64,000 nt of DNA from CALBPI01 sp039027435 (GTDB lineage Bacteria; Pseudomonadota; Gammaproteobacteria; Steroidobacterales; Woeseiaceae): assembly GCA_039027435.1 (NCBI GenBank), contig JBCCKF010000003.1, positions 226,338-290,337 on the forward strand, read 5' to 3'. The notes under the pieces were generated by a model that saw only the letters and a program-made list of their open reading frames with translations, did no database searches and was not told the origin of the DNA. Positions within the stretch are counted from its first letter, which is position 1; every line of letters starts with the position of its first letter. Below, piece by piece: positions 43,767-52,928 of this stretch. The translations under genes were made by a program, and so were the position numbers.

Positions 43767-44351
43767 CTAGCTGGAGACGAACTGACGTGCCCCGGGTCGG
43801 CGTCTTTTTTCCGTACGGATTTCGCAAGCGGGGCACACGTGAAAGTCCAACGCATAGCGATCATGTAGGTAGTGCGTATCGCAACTTCCGCAAGCAACGA
43901 GTGCGAGCGTATCGTCTCTCTCAACGGCCAGCATCAAGGTCCACGCCCACTCAAAACTGAACAGCGGTTGTTCATGTACCTCTCGGTAGGCCGCGTAGGC
44001 GGCACAGAATCGGTGTCCGCAAGTGACCGTGGGTGTCTGCCAACGGTTTGTCAGTGTGCCGTCATCGTCGACTGTGACGAGATCATAGGCAACGAAGAGA
44101 TGCATCAGTGTGGTTGCTTCCAATTGGTGGGCAGGGTTTTTGACGAATCGAGACAGCTGTCTTGGTGACTTTCCTCGGCGTCGCCGCACGGTTGAACCGT
44201 TGCGACCGGTGAAATAGCGCTGGCACAGCTTGCGGATGCGGTCGTCCGACAGGCCGGTGCACGATCGAATGGTGCTAGTGCGTGCCTCGAACCGGATCAT
44301 CGTCAATGCAAGGTCGGTTTGAGCGCGCTCGCGGATATAACGCTCGTTCAT
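43767..44351 (-). CDS. flhC: FlhC-like transcriptional regulator
   Basis: A 194-residue FlhC homologue: N-terminal helices, an RGKSPRQLSRF linker typical of the family, and a C-terminal zinc site with four cysteines at 154, 157, 173 and 176 (ACGSC...VCPAC). FlhC normally forms a heterohexamer with FlhD and activates flagellar class II genes. No flagellar gene is in the window. GGAGGA lies 6 bases before the ATG. The divergent neighbour looks like a FlhD relative, suggesting a dedicated FlhDC-like pair, possibly with non-flagellar targets. Confidence 0.85.
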   Translation of the reverse strand: MNERYIRERAQTDLALTMIRFEARTSTIRSCTGLSDDRIRKLCQRYFTGRNGSTVRRRRGKSPRQLSRFVKNPAHQLEATTLMHLFVAYDLVTVDDDGTLTNRWQTPTVTCGHRFCAAYAAYREVHEQPLFSFEWAWTLMLAVERDDTLALVACGSCDTHYLHDRYALDFHVCPACEIRTEKRRRPGARQFVSS

Positions 44352-44485
44352 GGGGACTCCTCCAAATTTCCATAATTGAGAAAAAATAAACATATAAAAC
44401 GTTCGAGTGCTAACCTACCGTTAAGTCCAAGAAAAATAAATATGTAGAAAATCGAACATATAAAGAAAAACAGAGGGAGTCCCGT
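44352..44485. promoter_or_regulatory. A+T-rich divergent control region between flhC and the flhD-like gene
   Basis: This 134-base region is strikingly A+T-rich. It contains an imperfect direct repeat (44381-44406 and 44431-44455; about 19 of 26 positions identical) with core AAAAATAAA and end TCGA. An inverted repeat pairs GGGGACTCC near 44352 with GGGAGTCCC near 44475, each overlapping a ribosome site. These are candidate operator or mRNA-level control elements; no specific regulator can be named. Confidence 0.5.
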
Positions 44486-45094
44486 ATGTCTGATACACGC
44501 TTCAATCGTGACCTTTTGGAAGAAATTCATTCGTTAAATCAATTGTTTGTAGAGCAGATGTTGCGCGCATCGGAATGCGGTAGCTTCGCTCTCGATGATG
44601 GCCTTGCTGATGCACTGCGAGTGCCCGGATTTGTTTTGCCGCGTTGCCCGTTTCTCTTGTTCCGTCCCGTACGACGCGACGCCACAGTGGCTGCAGGGAC
44701 GACCATTTCCGCGCAGGGCGATAAGGCCGCAGGACTCGTCGGCGCCACGCTCACGTTGCTGCGAAGCGTGGCTCGCGAGGATCTCCCGGCGGCGTGTCTG
44801 TTGGCTGGTGGAGATGCCAAATGGTGCGAATCACTCGCCGCTTTGCGCCCCGACGCATTGCTTGAGCTCGTGCAGTCGTGCGATCTCAAGCCGCGTCTGG
44901 TCGATGTGCCTGGCTTTTGGCAGGACTTGCTGAGGTCGCGCTCGGTGTCGAGGTTGCAACGCGCGAGTCTCGGCGCCACGGGACTGCAACTTATCCTGTC
45001 GCGGCGGCATCGACTGTCATCGTTGGCTCCACGCCAAAGATTCGCCGCGGCCAGAGTTGCGGACGCTACAGATGAGCCCAACCCTAGTTCATGA
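44486..45094 (+). CDS. FlhD-like protein, divergent partner of FlhC
   Basis: A 202-residue protein I assign tentatively to the FlhD family. Residues 9-30 (DLLEEIHSLNQLFVEQMLRASE) resemble the FlhD N-terminal helix. Residues 105-140 (with ESLAALRPDALLELVQ) align without gaps to the FlhD LAAL/LPQMVKLAE region, followed by a DVPGFWQDLL segment where FlhD has its final helix. A ~70-residue middle segment has no FlhD counterpart. The divergent flhC gene strengthens the case. GGGAG precedes the ATG. Without database comparison this remains uncertain. Confidence 0.5.
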   Translation: MSDTRFNRDLLEEIHSLNQLFVEQMLRASECGSFALDDGLADALRVPGFVLPRCPFLLFRPVRRDATVAAGTTISAQGDKAAGLVGATLTLLRSVAREDLPAACLLAGGDAKWCESLAALRPDALLELVQSCDLKPRLVDVPGFWQDLLRSRSVSRLQRASLGATGLQLILSRRHRLSSLAPRQRFAAARVADATDEPNPSS

Positions 45095-45133
45095 AGCGAG
45101 TGCCACCGCCAGACATTTGGTTACAATGGCGGG

Positions 45134-46066
45134 ATGCACGCGCTAGATATTCAAGGTCTCACAAAGACCTACCCCAATGGTGTCCAGGCACTTCGTGGTG
45201 TCGACTTCCAGGTCGCCGAAGGCGATTTCTTTGCACTGCTCGGTCCGAATGGTGCCGGGAAGACAACGACCATCGGGATCGTTACTTCGCTCGTGACCAA
45301 GTCCAGCGGCAGCGTGAAAGTATTCGGTCACTGTCTCGATAAGGAAAAGGCGGCGGCAAAGCGCTGTCTTGGCATCGTGCCGCAGGAGATCAACCTGAAC
45401 CTCTTCGACAAGGTCATCAACACCGTGGTCAACCAGGCGGGTTATTACGGCTTACCGCCCAAGGTTGCCCACGAGCGCGCCGAGCGCTATCTGACTGAGT
45501 TGCAGCTCTGGGATCGCCGCAACGACATATCACGCAACCTGTCGGGCGGAATGAAGCGCAGGCTGATGGTTGCTCGAGCCCTGATCCATGAGCCACGGCT
45601 CTTGATTCTGGATGAACCGACAGCGGGGGTGGACATCGAGATCCGTCGGTCGATGTGGAAATTCCTGCAGGACATCAATGCCGAGGGCACCAGCATCATC
45701 CTTACCACCCACTATCTTGAGGAAGCAGAGACCCTGTGTCGCAACATTGCGATTATCGACTCAGGTGAAATTGTCGAGAACACCTCCATGAATCAGTTGT
45801 TGCGTAAGTTGCAGCGAGAGGTGTTCGTGCTGAGTCCCACAAAGCCCCTGGATGCGGCGCCTGAAATCACCGGTTTCGAAACGCAACTGCGGCCCGATGG
45901 CGACTTGGAAATTGCCATGCAACGCGGTCAGAGCTTGAACGAGATTTTCGCAGCCCTGCAGCAAGCGAACGTAACCGTGGATTCAATGCGCAACAAGTCC
46001 AACCGATTGGAAGAGTTGTTTCTCAATCTGGTAGATGAGAAATCGCGCAACGAGGCGATGGCATGA
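45134..46066 (+). CDS. yadG: ABC-2 transporter ATP-binding protein (YadG-like)
   Basis: A 310-residue ATPase with Walker A LGPNGAGKTTT, signature NLSGGMKRRLMVARAL and Walker B LLILDEPTAGVD, plus a ~90-residue C-terminal extension typical of ABC-2 exporters such as YadG and NodI. It pairs with the permease next to it through a four-base ATGA overlap. The exported substrate is unknown. Confidence 0.92.
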   Translation: MHALDIQGLTKTYPNGVQALRGVDFQVAEGDFFALLGPNGAGKTTTIGIVTSLVTKSSGSVKVFGHCLDKEKAAAKRCLGIVPQEINLNLFDKVINTVVNQAGYYGLPPKVAHERAERYLTELQLWDRRNDISRNLSGGMKRRLMVARALIHEPRLLILDEPTAGVDIEIRRSMWKFLQDINAEGTSIILTTHYLEEAETLCRNIAIIDSGEIVENTSMNQLLRKLQREVFVLSPTKPLDAAPEITGFETQLRPDGDLEIAMQRGQSLNEIFAALQQANVTVDSMRNKSNRLEELFLNLVDEKSRNEAMA

Positions 46067-46842
46067 GCAGTGTGGTGATGCAGAACTGGGTGGCGTTCCA
46101 GACGATTGTGCGCAAGGAATTTTTGCGCGTGATTCGGATCTGGGTGCAAACGATCGTACCGCCAGCGATCACGATGACGCTCTATTTCCTGATTTTTGGT
46201 TCATTGATCGGCAGTCGCATCGGCACCATGGATGGCGTGGGTTACATGCAATTCATCGCGCCGGGGTTGATCATGATGTCGGTGATCACCAACTCCTATG
46301 GCAATGTCGTATCGTCGTTTTTCGGCGCCAAGTTTCAGCGACACATCGAGGAGATGTTGGTCTCACCGGTGCCGAACTCGATCATCATTCTGGGCCATGT
46401 CGCGGGTGGTGTGGTTCGTGGACTGATGGTCGGCGGGCTTGTGTCGATCGTTGCACTGTTCTTCACTGACATGACCGTAGCGCATCCGCTGATCACACTC
46501 GCGATGGTGGTACTCACCTCGATCGTGTTTTCACTGGCCGGATTCATCAATGCGATGTTCGCCAAGAAGTTTGACGACATTTCGATTATCCCGACCTTCG
46601 TGCTTACCCCGCTCACCTATCTCGGAGGCGTGTTCTACTCGATCTCTTTATTGCCGGAATTCTGGCAAAAGGCATCACTCGCCAACCCTATTCTGTACAT
46701 GGTGAACGCGTTCCGCTACGGCATGCTGGGACAGTCCGATATTCCCGTCGGCACCGCATTCGCTCTCGTATTGTTCTTTGTGGCCTTGTTGTTCAGCGCG
46801 TGTGTTTTCCTGATGAACCGTGGCGTAGGTATTCGCGACTAG
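46063..46842 (+). CDS. yadH: ABC-2 type permease (YadH-like)
   Basis: A 259-residue inner-membrane permease with about six helices and the ABC-2 signature LTPLTYLGGVFYSISLLP near residues 184-201. It is the membrane partner of the YadG-like ATPase. The SRAP-domain gene follows six bases after its stop, so the three may be cotranscribed, though a functional link is not evident. Confidence 0.92.
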   Translation: MSSVVMQNWVAFQTIVRKEFLRVIRIWVQTIVPPAITMTLYFLIFGSLIGSRIGTMDGVGYMQFIAPGLIMMSVITNSYGNVVSSFFGAKFQRHIEEMLVSPVPNSIIILGHVAGGVVRGLMVGGLVSIVALFFTDMTVAHPLITLAMVVLTSIVFSLAGFINAMFAKKFDDISIIPTFVLTPLTYLGGVFYSISLLPEFWQKASLANPILYMVNAFRYGMLGQSDIPVGTAFALVLFFVALLFSACVFLMNRGVGIRD

Positions 46843-46848
46843 CTCGGT

Positions 46849-47535
46849 ATGTGCGGCCGATTCGCATTTTTCTCCGCAGCTGAAGCCGTCTCTCAGTTGT
46901 TTGGGGTCGACGATGCAATGTTGTCGATCCGACCTCAGTACAACATCGCACCGACCGATCTTGCGGCGGTGATTCGCTCCGACGAGTCGGCGCGCGGTTT
47001 TTCGATGATGCATTGGGGTCTGCTGCCATTCTGGGCAAAAGACAAAAAGATGGCCTCGCGGATGATCAACGCGCGAGCCGAAACGGTTGCTGAAAAGCCG
47101 GCCTACCGCGATGCGTTCAAAACGGCGCGCTGCATCGTTCCTGCAGATGGCTATTACGAGTGGGTTGCCACCGCGGGAGGCAAGCAACCCTATTACATTA
47201 GCGATGAGCGCGATCGGCCACTGGGCATGGCAGGGCTGTGGTCGCACTGGAAGTCAAAAGATGGTGAAGAGCGCCTCGACACCTTTACGGTATTGACGAC
47301 CGAGTCGACGGGCGCGATCGCTGATCTGCACCATCGTAGCCCTGTGATGCTGGATGATGTTTCGGCCGAACACTGGCTCGCCGGTGATGGCGATAACCCG
47401 CCGGTACTACGCGAAATTCTGAGCGCTTCCGCCGCGACGCCACTGCGCGCGTGGCCCGTCACCAAGGCGGTAAACAACGCCCGCAACGACGGCGAAGCAT
47501 TGATCGAACCGCAACAAGACGGGGACGGGGATTGA
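46849..47535 (+). CDS. SRAP-domain protein (YedK/HMCES family)
   Basis: A 228-residue SOS-response-associated peptidase-type protein. It begins MCGRFAF; after Met removal Cys2 is the residue that cross-links to abasic sites in single-stranded DNA. Further conserved pieces are RPQYNIAPT, WGLLPFWAK, INARAETV, GYYEW and the HHRSPVML segment. Its expected role is shielding abasic sites at replication forks. It converges on the FakA/FakB-like gene, with three bases between the stops. Confidence 0.94.
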   Translation: MCGRFAFFSAAEAVSQLFGVDDAMLSIRPQYNIAPTDLAAVIRSDESARGFSMMHWGLLPFWAKDKKMASRMINARAETVAEKPAYRDAFKTARCIVPADGYYEWVATAGGKQPYYISDERDRPLGMAGLWSHWKSKDGEERLDTFTVLTTESTGAIADLHHRSPVMLDDVSAEHWLAGDGDNPPVLREILSASAATPLRAWPVTKAVNNARNDGEALIEPQQDGDGD

Positions 47536-47538
47536 GCG

Positions 47539-49311
47539 TTATCTCTCCAGCGTACCGACCACGAGCATGCCGGGTCCACCGTGTACGCCAAATGCGGCGC
47601 AGACCTCGGTGACATAGCAGTCGACCACATTGGGAATCAGTGCATTGAGCGCCTCGGCAAGTGCTGCCGCATCTTCAGCGGCTCTGCCGTGACCGATAGC
47701 GAGGCGCACGGGTCGTGAAAGATCCAATCGTTTCGCGATGTACTTCGCGAATTTCTTCACTCGGTTGCGCCGACCGAAAATCACACCTTTGGCTTTAACC
47801 TCACCGCTGGGCAATGTCTGCAGTACGCCGTTTAGATTCAACAGATCGGCCAGCGCCTTGCGCGCTGGTGGTACACGTCCACCACGTACCGCGTACTTGA
47901 AGTCGCTGACCAGCGCATAGGTGCGCGCATCGGCGATTACCTTGGTCAGTTCGGATTTGATCTCATCGATGGACATATCACGTGCCGCCATCTCGGCAGC
48001 TTCGCGCACGACCAATCCTTGCCCCAACGTGCCATTGCGTGAATCGATCACGTGGATATCACCACCGGCGCTAACCCGCTCCGCAGCGCTCACAGCGCCG
48101 ACATAGGTACCGCTAACATGGCCCGACAGCGTGATTGCGAGGACATTGCGAAAGTGACTCGCCAGGAACTGATACTGACGGCGGTAATCACCGGGTGAAG
48201 GCTGCGACGTCGTCGGATGAATCGGATTGGTCGCAAGCTCATCAAAGAACTCGTCCGGACTGATGCTGAGTTTGTCGAGGTAGCCCTGCTCGCCGAACTG
48301 CACCCGAAGCGGCACAAAATTGATATCGAGCTGGTCCATTTCCTCTTCGGTCAGGTCCGCACAACTGTCGGTGATAACAGCGACACGAGGATTGTCGCCA
48401 TGGGTCGTGTGTTGCTGACGGTGCATGTCGTCGGCTTTCTCGCCCTTGACGGTGCCAAAGTCACGCGCCAATCGAAACACCGCTTCCGGCTCGTTTACAT
48501 GGATGTGGATTTTCGCTTTGCTGTGTGAGCCAGCGAGGACGAGGCTGCCGCCCATCTGGCCGAGTGCTTCGCGAAGCTTGCGACGATCGATGTTGTCACC
48601 AACAACGATGCACTCTGTGCAGTAGCGGTAATCCAGATCGACCTCTTCGCCGGCCATCACTGAGCTGTCGATGTCCTCTGGCAGGTCCAGCTTCTCGACG
48701 ACTTCCCCGTCGCGAACATACGCCAGCATGCCGTGGATCATCGCAACAAATCCTTTTGCGCCTGCATCAACCACGTCGGCTTTACGCAATTCTGCGAGCT
48801 GGTTTTTCGTCGCAGCCAAGGCCGTCTCCGCGGCGCTTAGGCCGTGCGAAATCAGCGATCCAAAATCGTCCAGTTTTGCGTGTCGAGTCAGCGCGTCGGC
48901 GAAGGCGTCAATGACCGAAAGGATCGTGCCTTCGCGAGGCTCGGACAGCGCATCCCTTGCGTACTGCGAGCCAGCGGTGACCGCATTGGCAAAGGACTCT
49001 GTCGTAAAACGCGTGAGCTCGGCTGCTGTGTCGCTGACCCCTTGGAAAAACTGCGCGAGGATGGCGCCTGAGTTTCCACGTGCACCATCGAGCAGTGCAT
49101 CCGCCGCATGCGCGAGGAGCTTATCCAGTGGTGGAGGTTCTTTGGTAAGCACGCCACCCATCGCGCCAACCGTAAGCGCCATGTTGGTGCCGGTATCCCC
49201 GTCAGCAACCGGAAACACGTTGATCTTGTTCAGGCCATCCTGGCTGGCAATTACCTGCTGCACGCCGTTCTTCAGCGCGTTCTGCATTGCGGCCCCATCC
49301 AGATATTGCAT
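47539..49311 (-). CDS. Fusion of DAK2/FakA-type kinase and DegV/FakB-type fatty acid-binding domains
   Basis: A 590-residue protein. Residues 1-~200 form a DhaL/DAK2 kinase domain with the nucleotide/metal motif FPVADGDTGTNM and GARGNSGAILAQFFQG. Residues ~205-300 correspond to the FakA middle and C-terminal domain (YCTECIVVG, GSLVLAGSHSKAKIHIHVN). Residues ~310-590 are a DegV domain (VAVITDSCADLT, TTSQPSPGDY, LSGHVSGTY, HGGPGMLVVG). In Firmicutes, separate FakA and FakB phosphorylate exogenous fatty acids; here both halves are in one chain, so a self-contained acyl kinase is likely. Confidence 0.87.
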   Translation of the reverse strand: MQYLDGAAMQNALKNGVQQVIASQDGLNKINVFPVADGDTGTNMALTVGAMGGVLTKEPPPLDKLLAHAADALLDGARGNSGAILAQFFQGVSDTAAELTRFTTESFANAVTAGSQYARDALSEPREGTILSVIDAFADALTRHAKLDDFGSLISHGLSAAETALAATKNQLAELRKADVVDAGAKGFVAMIHGMLAYVRDGEVVEKLDLPEDIDSSVMAGEEVDLDYRYCTECIVVGDNIDRRKLREALGQMGGSLVLAGSHSKAKIHIHVNEPEAVFRLARDFGTVKGEKADDMHRQQHTTHGDNPRVAVITDSCADLTEEEMDQLDINFVPLRVQFGEQGYLDKLSISPDEFFDELATNPIHPTTSQPSPGDYRRQYQFLASHFRNVLAITLSGHVSGTYVGAVSAAERVSAGGDIHVIDSRNGTLGQGLVVREAAEMAARDMSIDEIKSELTKVIADARTYALVSDFKYAVRGGRVPPARKALADLLNLNGVLQTLPSGEVKAKGVIFGRRNRVKKFAKYIAKRLDLSRPVRLAIGHGRAAEDAAALAEALNALIPNVVDCYVTEVCAAFGVHGGPGMLVVGTLER

Positions 49312-49344
49312 CGCTACCCCGTCTTTTCAGTGATCGCTGTCGCG

Positions 49345-50025
49345 TCAGTCGACGCGCACGATGAATCGGTTACGGCCATCCTGGAAAACAACGCCCTCGG
49401 GCGTGATCTCCACGAGGCTCAGATTGCTCGTTACACGTGCGCCTTCCGTTACCCGTTGACCATCGACGAATGCGAAGCGCCGACCGGGGTCGGCATCATA
49501 CACATGCAGGCTCACTGCGAGCGCGCCGAAGTTTTTGCCGGTCTCTAGCGCGTAAGCGGCATACGTCGGGTACTCGACTAACCGTTGCGGTGCGGTGCTC
49601 GCCCCTGTCGCGGTCTGAGTCTCAGGCCTCTCGTCGGTGGATTCGATGCTTCGACCGACTTCAGATGCAGGTGCGGTGTCCTGTTCCGCAACCTGCGCGG
49701 ATAGACGTTCCACTCTGGTGCTTCGTGTTGCGGCGGGCGGCGTGTCCTGTATTGCGGGCGCCGTGACGACCGGCTGAGGGTTAGCGGCCACGATTTCAGG
49801 CTCGGCGGACTGCGCCTCAGTGGGAACGATGGCAGCGGTGGGTTCGGGCCGGGTAACCAGCCAGAGCACCGCAATGGTGTTGATGACGAGTAGTACTGCA
49901 ACGAGGATCCACCATCGGTTCGCATTCGACTCGCCAACAGGACGCAAGGCAGCCGCCGCTTCTGGTGCACGGTGTCGACTGCGCTCGGCATCGGACTTCT
50001 TCAGAGCATCGAGTATGAGCGACAT
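49345..50025 (-). CDS. gspB: GspB-like general secretion pathway protein
   Basis: A 226-residue inner-membrane protein. The cytoplasmic start MSLILDALKKSDAERSR is characteristic of GspB/ExeB. One transmembrane helix spans ~38-58, then a long Pro/Ala/Thr-rich periplasmic linker and a compact C-terminal domain. It works with GspA to insert the type II secretin through peptidoglycan. Its start overlaps the gspA stop (TAATG). No other gsp genes are in the window. Confidence 0.85.
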   Translation of the reverse strand: MSLILDALKKSDAERSRHRAPEAAAALRPVGESNANRWWILVAVLLVINTIAVLWLVTRPEPTAAIVPTEAQSAEPEIVAANPQPVVTAPAIQDTPPAATRSTRVERLSAQVAEQDTAPASEVGRSIESTDERPETQTATGASTAPQRLVEYPTYAAYALETGKNFGALAVSLHVYDADPGRRFAFVDGQRVTEGARVTSNLSLVEITPEGVVFQDGRNRFIVRVD

Positions 50026-51704
50026 TAGCGCGTTCCTATTCCCGCCAGTGCCGGACCTTCTGGCGCACCGAGTGTCGGCGCACCGGGCTGACCGACCTCA
50101 GCGTTGATCATCATCTGCGTACGTTCGCCGACCAAACCGTCTACCACCAGACGGCGACTTGCCTGATAGGCGCGCACCTGTGTTTCCAGCCCATCATCGT
50201 AGCGATCGGAATCCATCGGCGGAATGGGCTCGCCAACGATGGCGGCGAGACTCTGGCGCAGCCACAATACGGCAGGTCCGCGCATGCCCGGCGATAGCGC
50301 GGTGTTGGGGCTCGCGGGTGGCGGTTGCCACAGCAGGAGGAACTCTCCGTACCAGTGGTTGGCAAGCTCACCCGGCGCCAGAGTGATTTCGCTACCTGGC
50401 GTGCTTAGCGTCACCGCGTCGCCATCCCATGCGCTCAGCACCACCTGATGCTCGGTTCCATTTAGCATAATGAGATTGACGATCGCGGGCCTATCCAAAG
50501 ACACAAGCGGCAAGAAAGCACTGGTTGCTGTGTAGCAACGTAGTCCGTTCGACACCGCTTGCTCGCAAGGGGCCGCGCTGGCATCGGCCAGCGTAAGACC
50601 CCATGTGGCAAATAACTCGCCAAAGGCGTCGCGTGTGCCGGTGGTGTTGGCGTTCTCTCTAAGCCATTCAGGGAGTGATGGTGGCTTGGGAGATGCTGGC
50701 ACCGGGGCGACCGGTTGCTCGACGGTGGGCTCCACAGCCATGGCGGGGCGCGCGATGGGGCCGGCCGCGGTTGCGACGGTTTCTGTCTCGGCGTCACCTC
50801 GCCACTCGCGCAGAATGAGGGTGGCGGTCACGCCCAGCATCAATACTGCAGCCACCGCCAGAAGACGGCCGGCAACGTTCGCACTGCGCTGGGGGGCGCG
50901 ACCAAGAACCTCATTGGCAGCGGTGTCGATCATGCCACGATCGATGCGTCGTTGTTCGCGGCTCCAGGCACCCAGCAAAGCGCGATCCGCAATCAGGTTC
51001 ATCAGGCGAGGTATCCCCGAGGCGAGCTGGTGAATCCGGTTCATTGCTCGAGTGGTGAAGATCTCGCGAACCGCACCCGCGACCTTCAGTCGGTGCTCCA
51101 GATACTGAGCCGCTTCGCTATTGTCGAGCGGTTGCAGGTGGTAGCGCGCGGTGATGCGTTGAGAGAGTTGGCGAAGATCCTGGCGCTCCAACACCTCGCG
51201 CAGTTCCGGCTGTCCGATCAAGACGATTTGCAGCAGTTTGTTGCGCGTGGTCTCAAGGTTGGTGAGCAGGCGAATCTGCTCGAGCACTTCTGCGGAGAGA
51301 TTCTGTGCCTCGTCGACAACCGCGATGGTCCGTCGTCCACGCCCATGGGCATCGAGCAAATAGTCGTTGAGCGCTTCGATGTAGGCGCGGCAGCTGCTCG
51401 TATCTTCCGGCGGTTCGATCTCGAGCTCCCCGCCGATAGTTGCGAGGAATTCGAGCGCCGTGAGCTGCGGGTTGAGGACCAGCGCAACATCGGCCTCTTC
51501 CGGCATTTGCTGCAGGAGGCTGCGCACAAGCGTGGTCTTGCCGGTGCCGACCTCACCGGTGAGCACGATGAATCCATCGCTCTCGGTAATGCCGTAGACC
51601 AGATGCGCCAACGCTTCTGCATGCCGGGCGCTCATGAAGAGGTAACGCGGATCCGGCGTGATGTTAAACGGACGTTCCTCTAGTCCGAAAAAATCGAGGT
51701 ACAT
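50025..51704 (-). CDS. gspA: GspA/ExeA-like AAA ATPase
   Basis: A 559-residue protein with an N-terminal AAA ATPase (FGLEERPFNITPDPRYLF, Walker A TGEVGTGKTT, Walker B VVDEAQNLS), a transmembrane helix near residues 280-300, a Pro-rich periplasmic spacer, a peptidase C39-like middle domain and a C-terminal peptidoglycan-binding repeat (GPAVLWLRQSLAAI...VDGLVGERTQMMI). This is the ExeA layout. It couples ATP hydrolysis to secretin assembly in the wall. Confidence 0.9.
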   Translation of the reverse strand: MYLDFFGLEERPFNITPDPRYLFMSARHAEALAHLVYGITESDGFIVLTGEVGTGKTTLVRSLLQQMPEEADVALVLNPQLTALEFLATIGGELEIEPPEDTSSCRAYIEALNDYLLDAHGRGRRTIAVVDEAQNLSAEVLEQIRLLTNLETTRNKLLQIVLIGQPELREVLERQDLRQLSQRITARYHLQPLDNSEAAQYLEHRLKVAGAVREIFTTRAMNRIHQLASGIPRLMNLIADRALLGAWSREQRRIDRGMIDTAANEVLGRAPQRSANVAGRLLAVAAVLMLGVTATLILREWRGDAETETVATAAGPIARPAMAVEPTVEQPVAPVPASPKPPSLPEWLRENANTTGTRDAFGELFATWGLTLADASAAPCEQAVSNGLRCYTATSAFLPLVSLDRPAIVNLIMLNGTEHQVVLSAWDGDAVTLSTPGSEITLAPGELANHWYGEFLLLWQPPPASPNTALSPGMRGPAVLWLRQSLAAIVGEPIPPMDSDRYDDGLETQVRAYQASRRLVVDGLVGERTQMMINAEVGQPGAPTLGAPEGPALAGIGTR

Positions 51705-51740
51705 AGCCGTCCTATAGTAACCGCGGCGCCCGCTACTGAT

Positions 51741-52925
51741 CTAATCGCTGTCGTCATGCTCCAGCGTGCGAGCTGGGCGCAGCGCCGCACTGCCGAGCTC
51801 GCTGAAGCGTTCGCGCACCTCGTCGATAGCGCCATCCACTTCAACCGATTGTGTTGACGAGTCGCCGTCAAACATATCGAGCTGTTGCTCGGTTTCGAGC
51901 GACTGTCCGCCGACTCCCAGTAGCCGCACCGCTTGACCCGGATGCGCCGCGCGCCATTCGCGCAACAGCTCCAATGCGGCATCGTAAATCTGGCGACTGC
52001 TGTTGGTTGCCGGTCTGACCCGGGTCTGGCGCGTAAAGGTCTGGAAGTCGCTTTGCCGAATCTTGACCTGTATGACACCGGCAGCGAGCGATTTGTTGCG
52101 CAAACGTGCCGCGGTTTTGTCGGCGAGGCCACTCAACGCGCGCTTTAGCGATTCGCTGCTGGAGAGGTCGGTATCGAACGTGCGCTCGCTACTCACCGAC
52201 TTTTCGTCCCGGTCGGGAATGACTTCACGGGTATCTCGGCCTGACGCACGCTCACGCATTCTGAGGGCGTATTTGCCGAAGAGTCGGTGCAGCATCGGCT
52301 CCGCGGCGTTCTGTAGGTCACCGAGCGTGGTGAGACCTGCTTCCGACAGTTCCGCTTGTTTGCGCTTGCCGATGCCCGGCAGGACGCTCGCGGGCAGCGA
52401 TGCGAGACGGCTGCGGGCATCTGCCGCGCCGATCACAGTCAACCCGTCGGGCTTATCGAGGTCAGAGGCAATCTTGGCGACTAGTTTGTTGGCAGCGACA
52501 CCGACAGAAGCGGTTAACGCGGTTCGTTCCTGAATGCGCACCTTGATGGTCTGGGCGATATGCACCGGTTCACCGTGCAGGCGTTGACTCGCCGTGACAT
52601 CCAAAAACGCCTCGTCTACGGAAAGCGGTTCGACCTGCGGTGTAATCTCATGAAACACCTCGAAAACCTGCCGGGACACCTGTTTGTAGCGTTCTATGCG
52701 AGGCCGTACGCAAATCGCGTCCGGGCATCGCCTCAGGGCCTCGCGCATGGGCATTGCCGAGTGAATGCCGAAACGGCGTGCCTCGTAGCTCGCCGCCGCG
52801 ACGACACCGCGACCCCCTGTTCCGCCGACGAGCAGGGGCAATCCGGCATGTTCGGGATGATCTCGCTGCTCGACGCTGGCAAAAAACGCGTCCATGTCGA
52901 CGTGCAGGATCGCGCGGTCGCTCAT
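51741..52925 (-). CDS. dinB: DNA polymerase IV
   Basis: A 394-residue Y-family translesion polymerase. Catalytic motifs are HVDMDAFFASVE (first aspartates) and PLSVDEAFLDVT. The little-finger domain follows residue ~240, and the tail is acidic (ending EHDDSD) with a QLDMF segment that looks like a beta-clamp-binding motif. It starts three bases after the ispA stop in the same direction; no LexA box was recognised. Confidence 0.94.
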   Translation of the reverse strand: MSDRAILHVDMDAFFASVEQRDHPEHAGLPLLVGGTGGRGVVAAASYEARRFGIHSAMPMREALRRCPDAICVRPRIERYKQVSRQVFEVFHEITPQVEPLSVDEAFLDVTASQRLHGEPVHIAQTIKVRIQERTALTASVGVAANKLVAKIASDLDKPDGLTVIGAADARSRLASLPASVLPGIGKRKQAELSEAGLTTLGDLQNAAEPMLHRLFGKYALRMRERASGRDTREVIPDRDEKSVSSERTFDTDLSSSESLKRALSGLADKTAARLRNKSLAAGVIQVKIRQSDFQTFTRQTRVRPATNSSRQIYDAALELLREWRAAHPGQAVRLLGVGGQSLETEQQLDMFDGDSSTQSVEVDGAIDEVRERFSELGSAALRPARTLEHDDSD

Positions 52926-52928
52926 TTC

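Noticed and set aside
45118..45130. TACAAT hexamer before the YadG-like gene as a -10 element
   Set aside because: No acceptable -35 element at 16-18 bases. Similar TACAAT and TAAAAT hexamers near phrB and pyrF failed the same test.
50715..51683. Long open frame of 322 codons on the plus strand
   Set aside because: It is antisense to gspA across its AAA domain, shows no recognisable motif, and arises from G+C-rich codon bias.
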